Positions 21,340 to 34,200 of a stretch of DNA of 64,000 nucleotides are shown in pieces. The first letter of the stretch is position 1. Each line of letters opens with the position of its first letter. The translations under genes were made by a program, and so were the position numbers. The notes below the pieces were generated by a model that was not told where the DNA came from, did not search any database, and worked only from the letters and a program-made list of their open reading frames with translations. This DNA is from Marthasterias glacialis (Eukaryota; Echinodermata; Asteroidea; Forcipulatida; Asteriidae): the NCBI GenBank assembly GCA_911728455.2, contig OU452227.1:24863414-24927413 (forward strand), written 5' to 3'.

Positions 21340-23335
21340 GAGATATCCTTAAACAACAAAAAGTTTGATCAAATATTTTAAATTTTAGTTTTCTTTAAAC
21401 GTTAAACAAATTTTAAAACGGATTTCAATTTGTTTTTCATTCAAACGTCCCGATGATTATGATGTTAGTGATGATATGCACATTATCTTGTCATGGTTTC
21501 TCAATGTTTTCCGCTTAAATAATTTGTAAAATTTTATTTCCTTTCTCTGAAATCAAACTAATTTTATACTTGCACATTGTGCAAACGTTTTATGATTAAA
21601 TAAAGATTGGTTATACAAATGTGCTGCACAAATATTTGCAAAACAAAACAAAAATAAGTTATTGAATGGGGGCTCTAAGATCAAAATCAGATTTGTGAAG
21701 CGCTCATTTTCAATTAGATAGAGTCCTTATGAAAGAGGAGAACAAATCTACAAGTCTCTTACCTTACGTTTGTCATTTTATTTGACACCGTTTCCGAGTG
21801 AATTTTGAAACACGACGTCATTGGATGCCAACGATAAACTGGGTCTGTACACTTCAAACAGAAATGTTTCTTCAGTCAAAAGATCAAATTCAACACCTTG
21901 TTGTTGGTTGATTATCATGGAGTTTTAGGACTGTACTAAAAAGTCCTGAACAAAAATGTATGGACATCATTGGATGTTTTTGGGTGTTACCAAATGTGGC
22001 ACTGGAAGGGTATACATCAAATACGATGGCATTTGACACGGTTTTAGTATGAAGAAAGAGACTTGTAACATGTTTATACTTTCATTAGTACTGTATTCTT
22101 AGCAGTGGGTCCGTTTGATCGCCGTTTACCAGGTCCGTTATAACATTTTCCGGATAAGTTCTTAAATTCAACTCTGAACAATAATTAAAAGTTGTCCCTA
22201 TATTTGTTTGCGCATTTTGTTAGAGGGATCGATCAATCCTTCCTGTAGGCCAGCCGTTTTGGTTTCATTTAAAATGAAAAATGGTGTAGGATAAAAATTA
22301 TATTGCCCGAAAGTAGTGTTTTCTACATACTTAAAGGGATGGCTGAATTTCACCCCTTCAAAAAAACAAAAACAAATTCATTGGTTACAATGTAGGTCTA
22401 ATCGAATTTGGATTGGTACCACTGTCGGTCGTTTAGAGTTACGATTACATACCTTGCAAGAACAATAATGATAAATAGATAAAGGAATTTCATAGACAGA
22501 TATCGATGAAAACAATTTGATCCTATTTTTGATTTTTCTGTTTCCTTTAAACGCTTAGAAAATTTCAAAACGGATTTCAATGTGTTTTTCTTTTAAACGT
22601 TTAAGTAAAAATCGCAGCACTAATTTTAAATTAGTCCCAAGTTTAATACATGAACAAAACTATTAGTGCTGTTCTGCACATTTCTTGTTACTTATTACTC
22701 ACTGTTCTGTTTTTTTTTTCTCTCACTTGTATACTTGGTGTTTCTCTTTTAAATCCAATTAATGTTATGAAATAGTGCAAGTTGTGCAAATTGATCATAA
22801 AAATGTGCGGTACAAATATTTCCAAAACAAAACAAAAGTAAATGACTGAATGGGGGCTCTAATGTTAAATTCAGTTTTGTGATGCAATCATTTTCAATAA
22901 GATAGAGTCCTTATATGAAAGTGGAAAGAAAATTACTGTTCTCTGACCTCACGTTTGTCATTTATTTTCTACTCTTTTCAAGCGAAATTTGAAACATGAC
23001 GTCATTGGATGTCAATAAGAAAAGGGTATGTATATTCCAAACAGGAATGTTTTTAAAGTCAAAAGGTTAAATTCAGTGCCGATTGAATATCGTGGAAATT
23101 CAGGAATGAACGAAAAAGTCTCTTTCCAAAAATTTCTACACGCATATATTTTTACATTTTTTAAAATGTGACGTCATTGTATGTTTTGGGGTGTGAGCAA
23201 ATTTCGCACTCGCGAATGTACCAAATGCAATAGCATTTTAAACAGTTTGTGTGAAGTAAGACACCAATGATATTCGTTCCACTTTCGTAAGGACTCTATC
23301 TATTGGAAAATGAGTGCATCAGAAAACTGAATTTG
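21340..23335. repeat. Two direct copies of a ~1.1-kb diverged repeat
   Basis: The unit beginning near 21340 recurs from about 22480. Paired blocks include TTTCTTTAAACG with GGATTTCAATTTG/TG (21390 and 22550), GGGGGCTCTAA (21668 and 22851), ATAGAGTCCTTAT (21719 and 22902) and TGACGTCATTGGATG (21813 and 22998). The first block also occurs alone at 16060-16155. No terminal repeats or coding frames were found, so the element class is unclear. Confidence 0.6.
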
Positions 23336-23512
23336 ACCTTGGAGACGGATCTGTAGTTGTTTTCTTGCTCTAATGCTTGAATTTATATTGATCTGCTTTG
23401 CACAAACAAAACGTATTGTGTTTAACATTTTCGTACCTTGATTAAATTTAAACCCCAGTTTATCTTGAATGAGCATCGACCGCTCTATCATTCTATTCAC
23501 CCCAACCCCAAA

Positions 23513-24028
23513 TCATCCACACAAAAAACAAAAAAATCGAACGATTGTATCCCAAATCCCAAGCTGGTCATTCGCAGAGGCATATTCATTTGGCACGCCA
23601 TGTCCAGTTGTATCATCAAGCATACCGTTTATGTGTGCTTGCCACAACTCCCAGCAGGTCTTATAGCTATCTAAGGTAGAATTCAACGAGTATTGCGGTG
23701 TAGTTTCATTGGCATCCATGTACAAACTTCCTTCAGAGTTAATAAATGACTCAGGATATTCAGTGGATGTAGCATTATTCAACTCACATCTTGAACTACA
23801 TCTATAAACGTTGATGGACTTACATTTCTTATCTAAGATGCAATGTTGTCCACATGCAACGTAAGATGACACATTTTTCCTGGAATATGTGAAGTTCTTG
23901 AGAATCATGTTTCTAGCTCCGAATAGTTTGTGATTCATCCCACTGCATGATTGATGTCCAAAGCTTGCTACATTGGATATCATGAACAGTACAAAGACAA
24001 ACGTCTTGAAATGCGTAACGCACAACAT
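23513..24028 (-). CDS. Secreted PAN/Apple-like cysteine-rich protein (single open frame)
   Basis: An ATG at 24028 opens a 171-codon frame. The first 25 residues form a clear signal peptide (hydrophobic FVFVLFMISNVASFG). Residues about 45-100 hold a cysteine pattern ending in CELN, with sequential cysteines in CGQHC, KKC, RC and SRC; this resembles the PAN/Apple fold, an extracellular protein- or carbohydrate-binding module. After it come a Ser/Thr/Asn-rich linker and a short Cys/Trp segment. Potential N-glycosylation sites are present (NFT, NVS, NAT). The last residues (FFCFLCG) look like read-through, so a splice donor may exist before the stop and further exons may be missing. No neighbour suggests a pathway. 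PAN is a pattern judgement; function is unknown. Confidence 0.55.
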   Translation of the reverse strand: MLCVTHFKTFVFVLFMISNVASFGHQSCSGMNHKLFGARNMILKNFTYSRKNVSSYVACGQHCILDKKCKSINVYRCSSRCELNNATSTEYPESFINSEGSLYMDANETTPQYSLNSTLDSYKTCWELWQAHINGMLDDTTGHGVPNEYASANDQLGIWDTIVRFFCFLCG

Positions 24029-27000
24029 TGTTACATCAAGTTTAGTTCAGTCTTTCAATGGTCCTTCGCATAGTGAAAAGTTGCTTGTTCCGTGGTTAGC
24101 AACAGACAGAGAATAGTTTCATTTCGAAACAAAATATGATTTACAACTTCACTTTTCAATCAGCCGTGAATTAAGGACGTCAGCGGAGATAAACTTCTTT
24201 GCAAATGTACTTTCTTTTCCAAGCAAAAGTTATTTTATAATAAAATCGGCTCAATTTGCTCATTCAAAAAGCGAACAGACAGCCATCATAATGCAGCAAC
24301 ACACTACTAAAATAGGTGCTATCTATTTTACGCTTCATCGTTCATCTAGCGATTGTACACACAGGGAGTGGTATATGAGATGTCATGATCGGTCATTTCT
24401 GTGGTCATCAACACTTAATCATTTACTTTTGTCGTTTCGTTTTCGAAATTGTCTTATACATAAACAGTTGCTCTATGATTGGTCAGTACCTTTATATCGA
24501 CCTGACGATCGAGCATGCCCAGCTAAACAATGACGTACTGTATTGTACACGTCAATTGAATTTAGCTCTGACGTTTTTTACTGTTGCGAAGACCGACATT
24601 TTTTTTCATCCTTAATTTAATATTTCATTCCCAACGATTAATTAATACCACGAATTCTCGAGGCTCAGAACAAAATTACTAGCCCTCAAGGTTCCCTCAA
24701 AGCTCGTGTGGTGCCTTCATTACAGGATCTGAAACAAGCTCTATTGAAAACTAGATATCAGCAGCAATTATTGATTGTACGAGATTTAGCTTTGAAACGT
24801 GAGGCCTTTAGAAAATTTTCTTTGAGATTATAAACACGCACGACTGGCTTAACCAGCGAACAATTGTGGCGTACCAGCTCGATTAGCCTTGCTTGACTAG
24901 GCTTGTGTGGATACCTTGCCGTCTACACTAAAATTAAAAATGAACAATTCTCCCAAATAAAGAATTGAACTAAAAAAATACAATCTCGAGTGATGTTTAT
25001 TTTGAATATTTGTTGACTGTCCAGAAAATGATATGAACATCGACGATCGGTATTGAGAGTTTTGAATTTAGCAGTATTAAACCAGATCCGCTCGTATCTT
25101 CTCACACTTACGGAATCCACAGATTTCCAAAATTCAAAATTGAATTTCATTACATTGGATTGAAATCGACATGTCTTTAAACACTAATTACTATTTTGTT
25201 CAATTGTTTTGAACTCAGTCTTCCAAAATTTCCCGCGTTAGTTTGATCAACATTGGTCACCATACATTTTATATGCATTCCGTTAAAGGGGATTTTTGCT
25301 TTAGGCCGGCAGGTTTGTTTTCACTTAAAAAGAAACAGGGTGTGTGATAGAAGAACATTGCCCGAAAATAGTGTTTTCTACAGACTTATGGTGAGGGACA
25401 AAATTCCATCAATTAAGAAATCTTAGGGAAAACTCAAAATATTGTATGTTTTAAGGGTCAATTACAGAGTTTGGAGCTGACGAACGCCCCAATTGATCCC
25501 TTTGACATTCTATTACATTTTGAATGCATTTATGTGGTATATCAATGTTTAAAACCATATTTTTTCTCCAGGCAATATTATATTTATTTTTTCCTCCACG
25601 TCAGATTATCTTACACAAAATATTAACCGACATAACAAGAGCGCTGAAAGGGGCATACCTGCCATTGCGTAGATTGAGATCTTGTTCAAGAAAAAAGCAA
25701 ACTCAAACTACAATTTTAATTGGTCCCACTATATTTAGCTTATTTTTGCCGCCGAACGTACCCACCCTCTTCCCTTGATCGATGGGTCTTATTAGTCAGA
25801 AATGCTATGTGAATCCTCAGAAAATAATGTGCCCCTGCAATTTGAGACACTCTTACATCTCAATCATCCCCAGTCGTCTTCAAATATAAATTTGGTTTTT
25901 ACATAGCAGTGTGGATATTTTTTTTCAGTTCAGTAATTAATAAAGTGAAAACCTACACAAAACCACTAACATAAGGGCCAGTACCATGTTTCAAACAGTT
26001 TAAAACAATGAGTTGGGTTCAGCAGATATTGATGGGCAGTTGTATTTAATTTGAATCCCGAAGGCCATGTAACTTGAGGCAATTTAAAGGCAACCAGTTC
26101 CAGGCAATCTCAAAGAAGAAAACTCATATTGAATTTTCTGATATGCTGTTTGCAAAATGTGGAACTTAAGTGTTCATTTTAAATGCAGTAGACTTGGTTG
26201 CTTGCGTGCAAATTGCCTTTAAAAATTATAATCTGTGGTGAAGCCCTAATACTTAATTTATTGCCATCACAGGGCGATCCTCCCATGTAACCAGAACAAC
26301 CATGCTAAGCACAATCAAGCAGGATACCAGTCACAGACGGTACGTTTGAAATAGTATTTTGGCTGGTAATCTTTTTCTGGTAACATAATTTTGTTCTGCT
26401 TAGCTACTGTTCCTGCTCAAGCACGTCTATGAAATTGGACCCTGCTGTTAACAGTGGTGTATGTTTCATTGTTACCAACGTGACTAGCATTAGGTTTGCA
26501 ATAAATTTTTCCTCATTGGATTCTGATTATATCAGTGTGTCAGTGTAGGAAGGTTTTAACTTGGTATTGGGGAAAAGGTCCACTGTGTAAAATCTTAAAA
26601 GCACCCAATAACCTCCTTCCAATGAGACTGTATCAATCACTGGATGTATGCATTACATCTAAGGAAATTATTTTCAAATAACCACTATGACACTTTACAT
26701 TGTACAATCTTTACGTACAACTTTTTTTTATTTTATTAAACTGTTGATTAACACTGAACAGCATTACGTGTAAACTTGCTTTTGTTAAATTTCTTAAAAT
26801 ACTATTTTTTGTTTGTGTGTGTGTTTTTTTCAGTTTATTTTAACAAATAATAACATATACATATGGTGAAATGGAGTTTATTTAATCTTAGACTGTGAGG
26901 CTATTTGTTAACATTGTGGACTTTTTCCTCACTTCAAGGGACATATATATGACAACAAACTAAGACAGACTGTAAGGATAAGACCGACTGTAAAACAAAG

Positions 27001-27245
27001 GTCACATAAAATTTTGGATTGTTAATAACTTTACGTTTGTCAAATCATCTTTTTCCTTGCCCAGTTTTTCGTTACAGTCTTCCTTCCTCACACCAACCTC
27101 TGACCCAGTAGATAGTAATGCAAAGTGAACTAGGCTTAAAGTAACAGTCATTTTACTGGTTATCAGTCTACAATAATCCATTTGCATATTATATTTGAAT
27201 ATCTGGTACACCGACTTGCTTAGTCACAAGTGACTGCTTACATTT
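24029..27245. other. Intergenic DNA with a few decayed repeats
   Basis: No coding exon was recognised. About 25290-25400 repeats a segment also seen at 22240-22345 (AGGCCGGCAGGTTTG..., ATTGCCCGAAA-TAGTGTTTTCTA). About 25580-25660 is an antisense piece of repeat R4 (CGTCAGATTATCTTA, CATAACAAGAGCGCTGAAA). About 26390-26460 carries a fragment of a dispersed repeat containing CTGCTTAGC and TATGAAATTGGACCC. Frames of 60-85 codons in this interval have no domain and no consistent splice context. Confidence 0.45.
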
Positions 27246-27455
27246 GAATTCCCCAGACTAAAGACAGTGTTGCTATGTCACATGGTCTGGCACAGGCGTT
27301 TGTGTAACATAAAAGATGGCGAACACCTATACACAATTCTGAATAAATGTGTATGGTACAATGGTACCACGATTTGCCCATCTGAAGGTTGCTTAACAAA
27401 CACTTTCCCTGAACCATGTGACATGGCAACACTGCCTTTAGTCTGGGGAATCTAA
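27246..27455. mobile_element. 210-bp MITE with ~40-bp terminal inverted repeats
   Basis: The left arm ATTCCCCAGACTAAAGACAG continues to GTGTTGCTATGTCACATGGT. The right arm, reverse complemented, reads ATTCCCCAGACTAAAGGCAG to GTGTTGCCATGTCACATGGT. Only about three differences occur in 40 bp. A single arm of the same family (CAGACTAAACCCAGTGTTGC...) lies at 7690-7740 in ACSM intron 3. Confidence 0.8.
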
Positions 27456-28297
27456 TTTTTAGTGTTCACTTGTGACCAGTCAAGTCATTGTACCAGACAT
27501 TAATCAAAATCTAACCAGAAAACGACATATTCACAAGCTAATAAATGTATTCACTTAATCTTTAAACCTTAAACTTCTTTCTAAGCTCATGGTTCCTGGT
27601 GTTCATGCTCCACTATGATAAAGAAGTGTCTTAAACCATATCTGCCTAACTTCAGGACTTCCTGTTGAACACACAAATGCTGTCAACGCCTAACTGGGGG
27701 AAAAACCTGTACATACCACTGCTGTCAAATACATCAAGACTGTAGTAATGTGTTATTAATACTATTATTATAAACAATAGGTTTGTGTCTTTCTTTATAT
27801 TCTTCTTACTAGTGATGAGATGGGAAACATGGCAAAAAATAGATCACATTAAAGAGAATTATGTACTCTTTCCAACAAAAAAGAGTTTGTTGGGGTATGT
27901 TTATTTGCAATCCTTAGGATGGGCCAGAAAGCCATAATTCACAAATAAGAACCCAGTACACTTATCATTATTAGAGATGGGGTTTGTCCAGGTGTTTTGG
28001 GCATGGTTGGCTGCAGATAGCGCCGCAGCACCTTATTTATTGTAATGCAGCATTAATTGCTACATGGACTTTGACAGGAACAGTGTTTATGTACTGTGAC
28101 CAGTCAGGCAGATATGGGTTAACTTGATGTCTTCAGACATGAGGCCAACCAAAATGCCAGTTGTCAAACTTTTCATGGATTACTGTGATAACATTTATGT
28201 AACTAAGCAAATCTGTACATCCGAAGTAAGACCTTGTTTGATAATGAGGCTAAGGAGAGACCAACATGAGGCTTAGAAGAGGCCAATGTGAAGCAAT
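27456..28297. other. Downstream flank of PSMD12, headless SINE
   Basis: Mostly unrecognised. About 27945-28070 is a body-only copy of SINE family 2 (AGAACCCAGTACAC, GGCATGGTTGGCTGCAG). A minus-strand AATAAA (plus strand TTTATT, 28036-28041) lies about 260 nt beyond the PSMD12 stop and could be its polyadenylation signal, donated by the SINE. That assignment is tentative. Confidence 0.4.
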
Positions 28298-31200
28298 CTA
28301 ACGGGTAAATTGATGTAACATCTCTTCCTTATTAATCAAATGGGTCGTCTTGTTTACCAGCTGCATGAGTTCATTCAAGTTGCTGGACCAATTATTCAAG
28401 ATCTCGTTGGGATCCTTGGCAGGGGAAAAGTTTACAATGCCAGCGAGTCGATCTACCTTGGCATAGATGGTTTTCTTGATGACAAGGTTAGATAGGAACT
28501 CCTCGGCCTCCTGCAATCAAAATAAGACATTGAGGGAATGAAACAAAAAGAAAGTACAAATCTTAAGTTTGTTTCAAACTATGTCACTATTCTTCTAAAT
28601 AACCAGGGCCAAATTTCATAGAGCTGCCTGAGCAGAAAATATTGCTTAACAATTTACTGCTTAGCGAAAATGAGCAGGCATCCATCGTGAAGTGGCTAGA
28701 AAAGAACCAAAAAACTTACACTCTCTGCAAGTTCCAGTAGCTCAGCCATTCTCTGTAAAGTGATGCGCTCATAGTACTTGGCCATTACTCGGATGTTCTG
28801 TCAACATAAAATAAACCAATAACTCAACATCAATCATTTTGATTATGAAGAAAAGAATGTGAAACAATGTCTTCAGCTGCCTAAGCTGTTCCATAAACAT
28901 AATCTGAATCAGCAGGTCATGGCCAAGGGGTCTAGAACACCAGACTAAAGATCTGGTGTTTAATATCTTGTCTTGACACTTGTGTCATTAAGCAAGACAC
29001 TTAACCACTATAACTTTGTCATGCCGATGGAACATAAAATCATTGGTCCAGTGTGTTTTGTAATGCACGTAACCAGTACCCAGTACAGTTACTGCTAAGA
29101 GAAGAGGTTTGCCTCAGTGTTTCTGGCATGATTGGCTGCAGATTACACCACATCACCTTGTAAAAGGTGCCATATAAATGGATCTCATGGTCTTAGAGCA
29201 TGCTGAGTGCTTTGAATCCTGTAAATGACTGACATTATTAATAAAACACAAAGAGTCACTCACATGTTCCACAACTCTGTTCCGTAGGTCATTCCAGCGT
29301 TGTTTACCCTGCTCATTATCACTAAAGACATCCGTGGGTAAGCTATCTGTAGATCCCTTCTTGAGTTCACCCTCATAGATTGCACACACCTGCTGCCATC
29401 GCATCAACTCCTGAGTGGTAAAGCACTTCAACAAATCCCTGACAAGAAGGACAGAAAAGGGACTTCATTGCTCAAATACTGTTCAATATCTTGTAATGTT
29501 TCATTGTTAATTGTAAAACCTACTTTGTTGCACAAAAACTATACGCAAGACATCACTTTTTTGGGGTTAAGTCCAGACCAACCTTCATATGACTAGTATT
29601 ACAAGAATGGTAAAATAGCATAACTTTACACCAACCGGTTCTTTTCATAGCCAACACTTATTCTTAGGAGATATTATTCCATTATGTACAGCAACAGCAG
29701 GCCCGGAATTACACGGAGGTCATGGCCTCTGCTGCCCTGATCTTGGCCTCTGCTGCCCTGATCTTGGCCTCTGCTGCCCTGATCTTGGCCTCTGCTGCCC
29801 TGATCTTGGCCTTGGTGCCCCTTCAAAAGGTTCCCACAGACCAAGATTTTCCAATGGAAGTGCCCTTTGCAAAATGAGAATGACCTTTTCCCAACTGGGG
29901 TTTTCCTCCCACATCTAAAACTTATATTTCTTCAACATATTCTCTGCACAGGTATCTTCAGTCCTCCCATTTACAGTGCTAGTCACATTTTTGGGTCTTG
30001 TGGTTTCATTACCAGAAAGATATATAAATAATAATAATCAGAATTAAAATCTTCTTATATACAGATAATCTTCCAGACCCGTATCTTATCTTTGAAGTCT
30101 TTAATTTTACCTGTACTTTGGGATATCTTCAAGATTCTTATCAGCAGCTACTCGATGGATGAGATCAGACTGCTCGTTGTCAAACGGTGATAGCACCAGG
30201 TATAGAATCACATGTTTGGAAATCTTCAGAAAAACAAAATGTGAACATGAAAACAGAGAGCTATGTGCTACTTTATAAATGACTTGGCTTTCATGGTTTA
30301 TGAATTACTAGATTGGAATTTTTGCATCCACTTGGACAAGTCTTAAAAACAGAAATACTTCATCTCAACTGGATTGGTTTTCTATAGGAGTATGCCACAC
30401 AACTTATCTCACAGTGACCACACATGGACCACACAGTGACCACACATTGACCACACATTAAAGACTGTATGTAGAGTGTTGAGGCCAAGCGGTTTTGTGC
30501 ACCAGACTGAAGCTCTGGTGTTTTAAAAGTGTGGTTTGAGTCCCCGTCTTGACACTTGTGTCCTTGAACAAAACACTTAACCATTCGTCCTTCGGATGGG
30601 ATGTAAAGACGTAGGTCCCATGTGTTGTGTTAATGAGAAGCCAGTACATTTATCCTTAAGGGAATGGGTTTGCCTCTGTGTTTCTGGCATGATTCTGCAG
30701 ATTGTGATGCATCCCTTACAAGCTACTACATGGGTCTCATACTTAGCATACCTGTAGTTGAATAATAAGCGCTTTGAGACGCCTGTAAATAAAGCACCAT
30801 TTTGGGAGTCAATGTGACTGTGCTATACAGTGTGTGGTGCACATTTAGGCGATGCAGCGTTTACATGTATACCTTGGACTCCCAAAATGGTGAGCGTGGC
30901 ACAGTCGCTGTGTGTGACTATAAGAACTAAGTATTATCATTATTATTATTATATCAACTGTTATCATAGTGCAGGAATGTAATATTTTCCATCAGTCTAA
31001 TCAATGTAAACCAAAATGAGGGGCGAAACAGCCTGGACCCTTTTTTTGAACAATGAAAGAAGTAATCATTAGTACCCAAGAATGTTCTACTCATATGGTT
31101 TGATTTCTTACCTCCTTCCATTTGGATGGATCATCCTTAATGATTGGCGTATCATAAATAGCCCTGTAGTGTTTACAAATGTCTAGGTATGCACCGTCAT

Positions 31201-34200
31201 GCTGATCGACCTCAATCATCAATCTATAAAACTTCAACTTCTGCTCCTGTGAAGACAAGACCACAACAAAAAAGAATAGATGACGGGATCCGGAAATGCA
31301 AATGGATCTTCATAAGATATTGGTATGTTGTAATTATGCAATTATAAAAATGATTACTGAATACACACTTAATTTCATAGACTGTCCTTTTGAGTTTGGC
31401 TGTATTAGATAGTGCATTATATTCTGATCAGGAACTAAAGACCGCACGGAAATAGACTGTACATTTTGTACATCAACACTTTTTTTTTCTTCAAATGGTG
31501 AACCATACATGTTGTGAACGAATACACACAAGCCCTTTTTCGGCTTAGAGCAGTACGGCACGCTTTTTCAAATTCTTTTTGAAAAACAGCATTGTCTGAA
31601 TTCTTTAAAATGGAAATAAAAGTGTAAAATGGGTGAAAATTAGAAAAAGTATGCACAAATCTAACATGTTGGGAGGTCCACACAGCCGAGCTTTCCTGTC
31701 AAGTCTACTTTTTATAATATCTTTAGCCTTACCTGAATACTCTCCTCAGTGGAATCAAAGAACTTGGGGTTGATCTTCTTGCTGATAATTTGAGTACGTA
31801 TGATGTCTTTAGTAGCTACACATAGTCGCATCTGCTCTAAGATGAACTCCACTTTCTCTTTACGCTCCATGGAACCAAAAGTTTCAACCTGCAATCAGAA
31901 ACAGAGTGGCATTCTCCTTACATCACAAATTTGTAAACATAATATCCCGAAACGAAAAGAATGTTTGCGATGGCCAAGTTTTGAAATCTGATCCTACCAT
32001 AAGATCTATAATTTCACATGGTGGCAGTACAGCCTATTGACCCAATGCACCTGACGTCATCACCCATGATAAATCTTGGTTCCACCATTTTGGGAGTCAG
32101 ATTACCTGTGTGTTACTGGGTACTGCACATTTAAGGTAACACACATGCGCAATGATATTTGTCAACCCGGTAAATTGAGAACTTCTCTTTGTTCACCCAT
32201 TGTTTAGACTTCAATTTTTCTAGTGCCGTTCCCATTGGTTTTGTACTCGAAGTGAGGATGTTCTCGCTCTGTCAAAACACCCGGATCTCTTTTGTTAAAG
32301 TCCTCTGTTTCAAAGACACGGACCAAATCTTTACATGAAATTTGACTCCAAAAGGGCAGACCATGGACAGTAGCCACACAGTGACATCAGTGTGAAGGAC
32401 CAATAGGGTACATGGTATTAACACTATTTCATTAGGGATGTGTTGCAGCGTCACTGGTTCAAAACCCAAGATACAGTTGTAAAACGATGATATTCCACCC
32501 TTTGAAAATGTTAGAACGGTTTGCCGACAAACTGTATCTAATAGATGTAATAATTGCATCAGGGCTAACAATATTATTGTTTACCCTACACGGATGTGTG
32601 ATAAGCACTCTGTACTCAGTGCTTTCCCTCAAGTCCTGCTGAAATCAATTCACAAGCATACTACTTGGGTTGGATTTGAACCCATGACCCCTTCATTCTA
32701 AAGCATACAAACTGTATTCCAACCCATGACCCACTCAATCTACAGCATACAAACTTTGTGTTTGTCAGCGATACCACATTGCTCGACTCAACAGTGACAT
32801 CAGAATTTTATTTCAATCTTAACTGCCTATATCTGGAGGTAAAATATTTGCTCCTACACTCACCTGTAGTTCCTGAAGGATGCTAGCTGCCTCTGCCACA
32901 TCTCCCTGACCTTCCTTAATCTTAGCCAATGTCATTGTCAAACGAGCACGCTCAATCTCAACATATATCTGCAGTTATGAGACCATTTTTAGGTGAAATT
33001 AACAAATTTGACCAACATCAGTTGTGCCATAGAAAAACCTTGCTTGCCAGTAATGGTGGGAAATTTTTATGAAACTGAAATAATTTTTTTGTGATGATGG
33101 TTGTAAAAGGGCACTCTGCATAAATGCAACAATTTTTTAAAACCCACCTATTTTAGATAAAGTAATCATTTATAAGTTGTGATCACATGAAAATTTTCAT
33201 GCACATAATTCTAAAGGGCATTTTGCAATGCAGTACAGCATTTGCATCGTTACATCAAACTACACCATGCCATTATGTAGGCCATTATCAATCTCATCCT
33301 AGTCTTGGTGCTAGTAAACCCTATTAATATCCCATTTATACATTTTGAGTTTTTGATTTTATAATTTTGTACTTCTACCCTACACCACTGTGTGATAAGC
33401 ACCGATACTCAGTACTTTCCCAAGCCATGCGTTATTTTTTCATTTGAATGTTTTAAACAAAACTGCCTAATTCTGAGGCGAGAATGGAGTTCTTGTAATA
33501 TAACTTTGTCCAATCGGTTTCCTTGACTTGAAGTTTGATGACAAACTCATTTCTTTTAATTTGATAGTCTCTTCCTTTAGTCTTCCTGAGTTTACCTTTC
33601 CAGCCGTGACAGTTCTGAGAGTATCAATCAATTTCAGCTTAGTCTCCATATCAGGCGTCTTATCTAAATAACTACATGCCTCCTGTACCATCTTCACAAC
33701 AGCCTATCAGAAAAAGAAAGATTAATTTAAAGGGTGTGTACAACATTGGATAAGATTGAGAATATAAATGTTCACAGATTTGCTCAAAACTTATATGGTA
33801 TAAAGATGGTCATGATGGAAAATTAACTTCCTTGAAATAGTTTTGCTTGAAATGCTATAATTTTTGAGAAATGACTAAAACAACTAATGTTGATCTCCAG
33901 AGTTCAAAACCCCGTTTGAAAACAGTGAAAGCATAAGGGTTTTTCCCTCACTATTTTCTTGTGACTATGATGACCGATTGAGCCTAAAGGTTAGTTATTT
34001 TATGTATATGATGGGTCACGTAATATGTGGATACCGGTCTTTACAGTTGCCAATGTGTAGTCTGCATGCTTTAAGTTACAAATAAATCTAATCTGTCTTA
34101 TTTCAAACATCATTACAACAGTGATCTGACACCATCAATGATTATGACATCATCAGTAGTTAAGACATCATCAGTTGTTATGACATCTACAGAGGCAGAC

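Noticed and set aside
24291-24615. Two overlapping plus-strand frames of 76-80 codons
   Set aside because: Overlapping frames with no domain or splice support.
29720-29914. Minus-strand frame with a 7-residue repeat (RPRSGQQ)
   Set aside because: Translation of a 21-bp minisatellite inside a PSMD12 intron; not in the 457-aa product.
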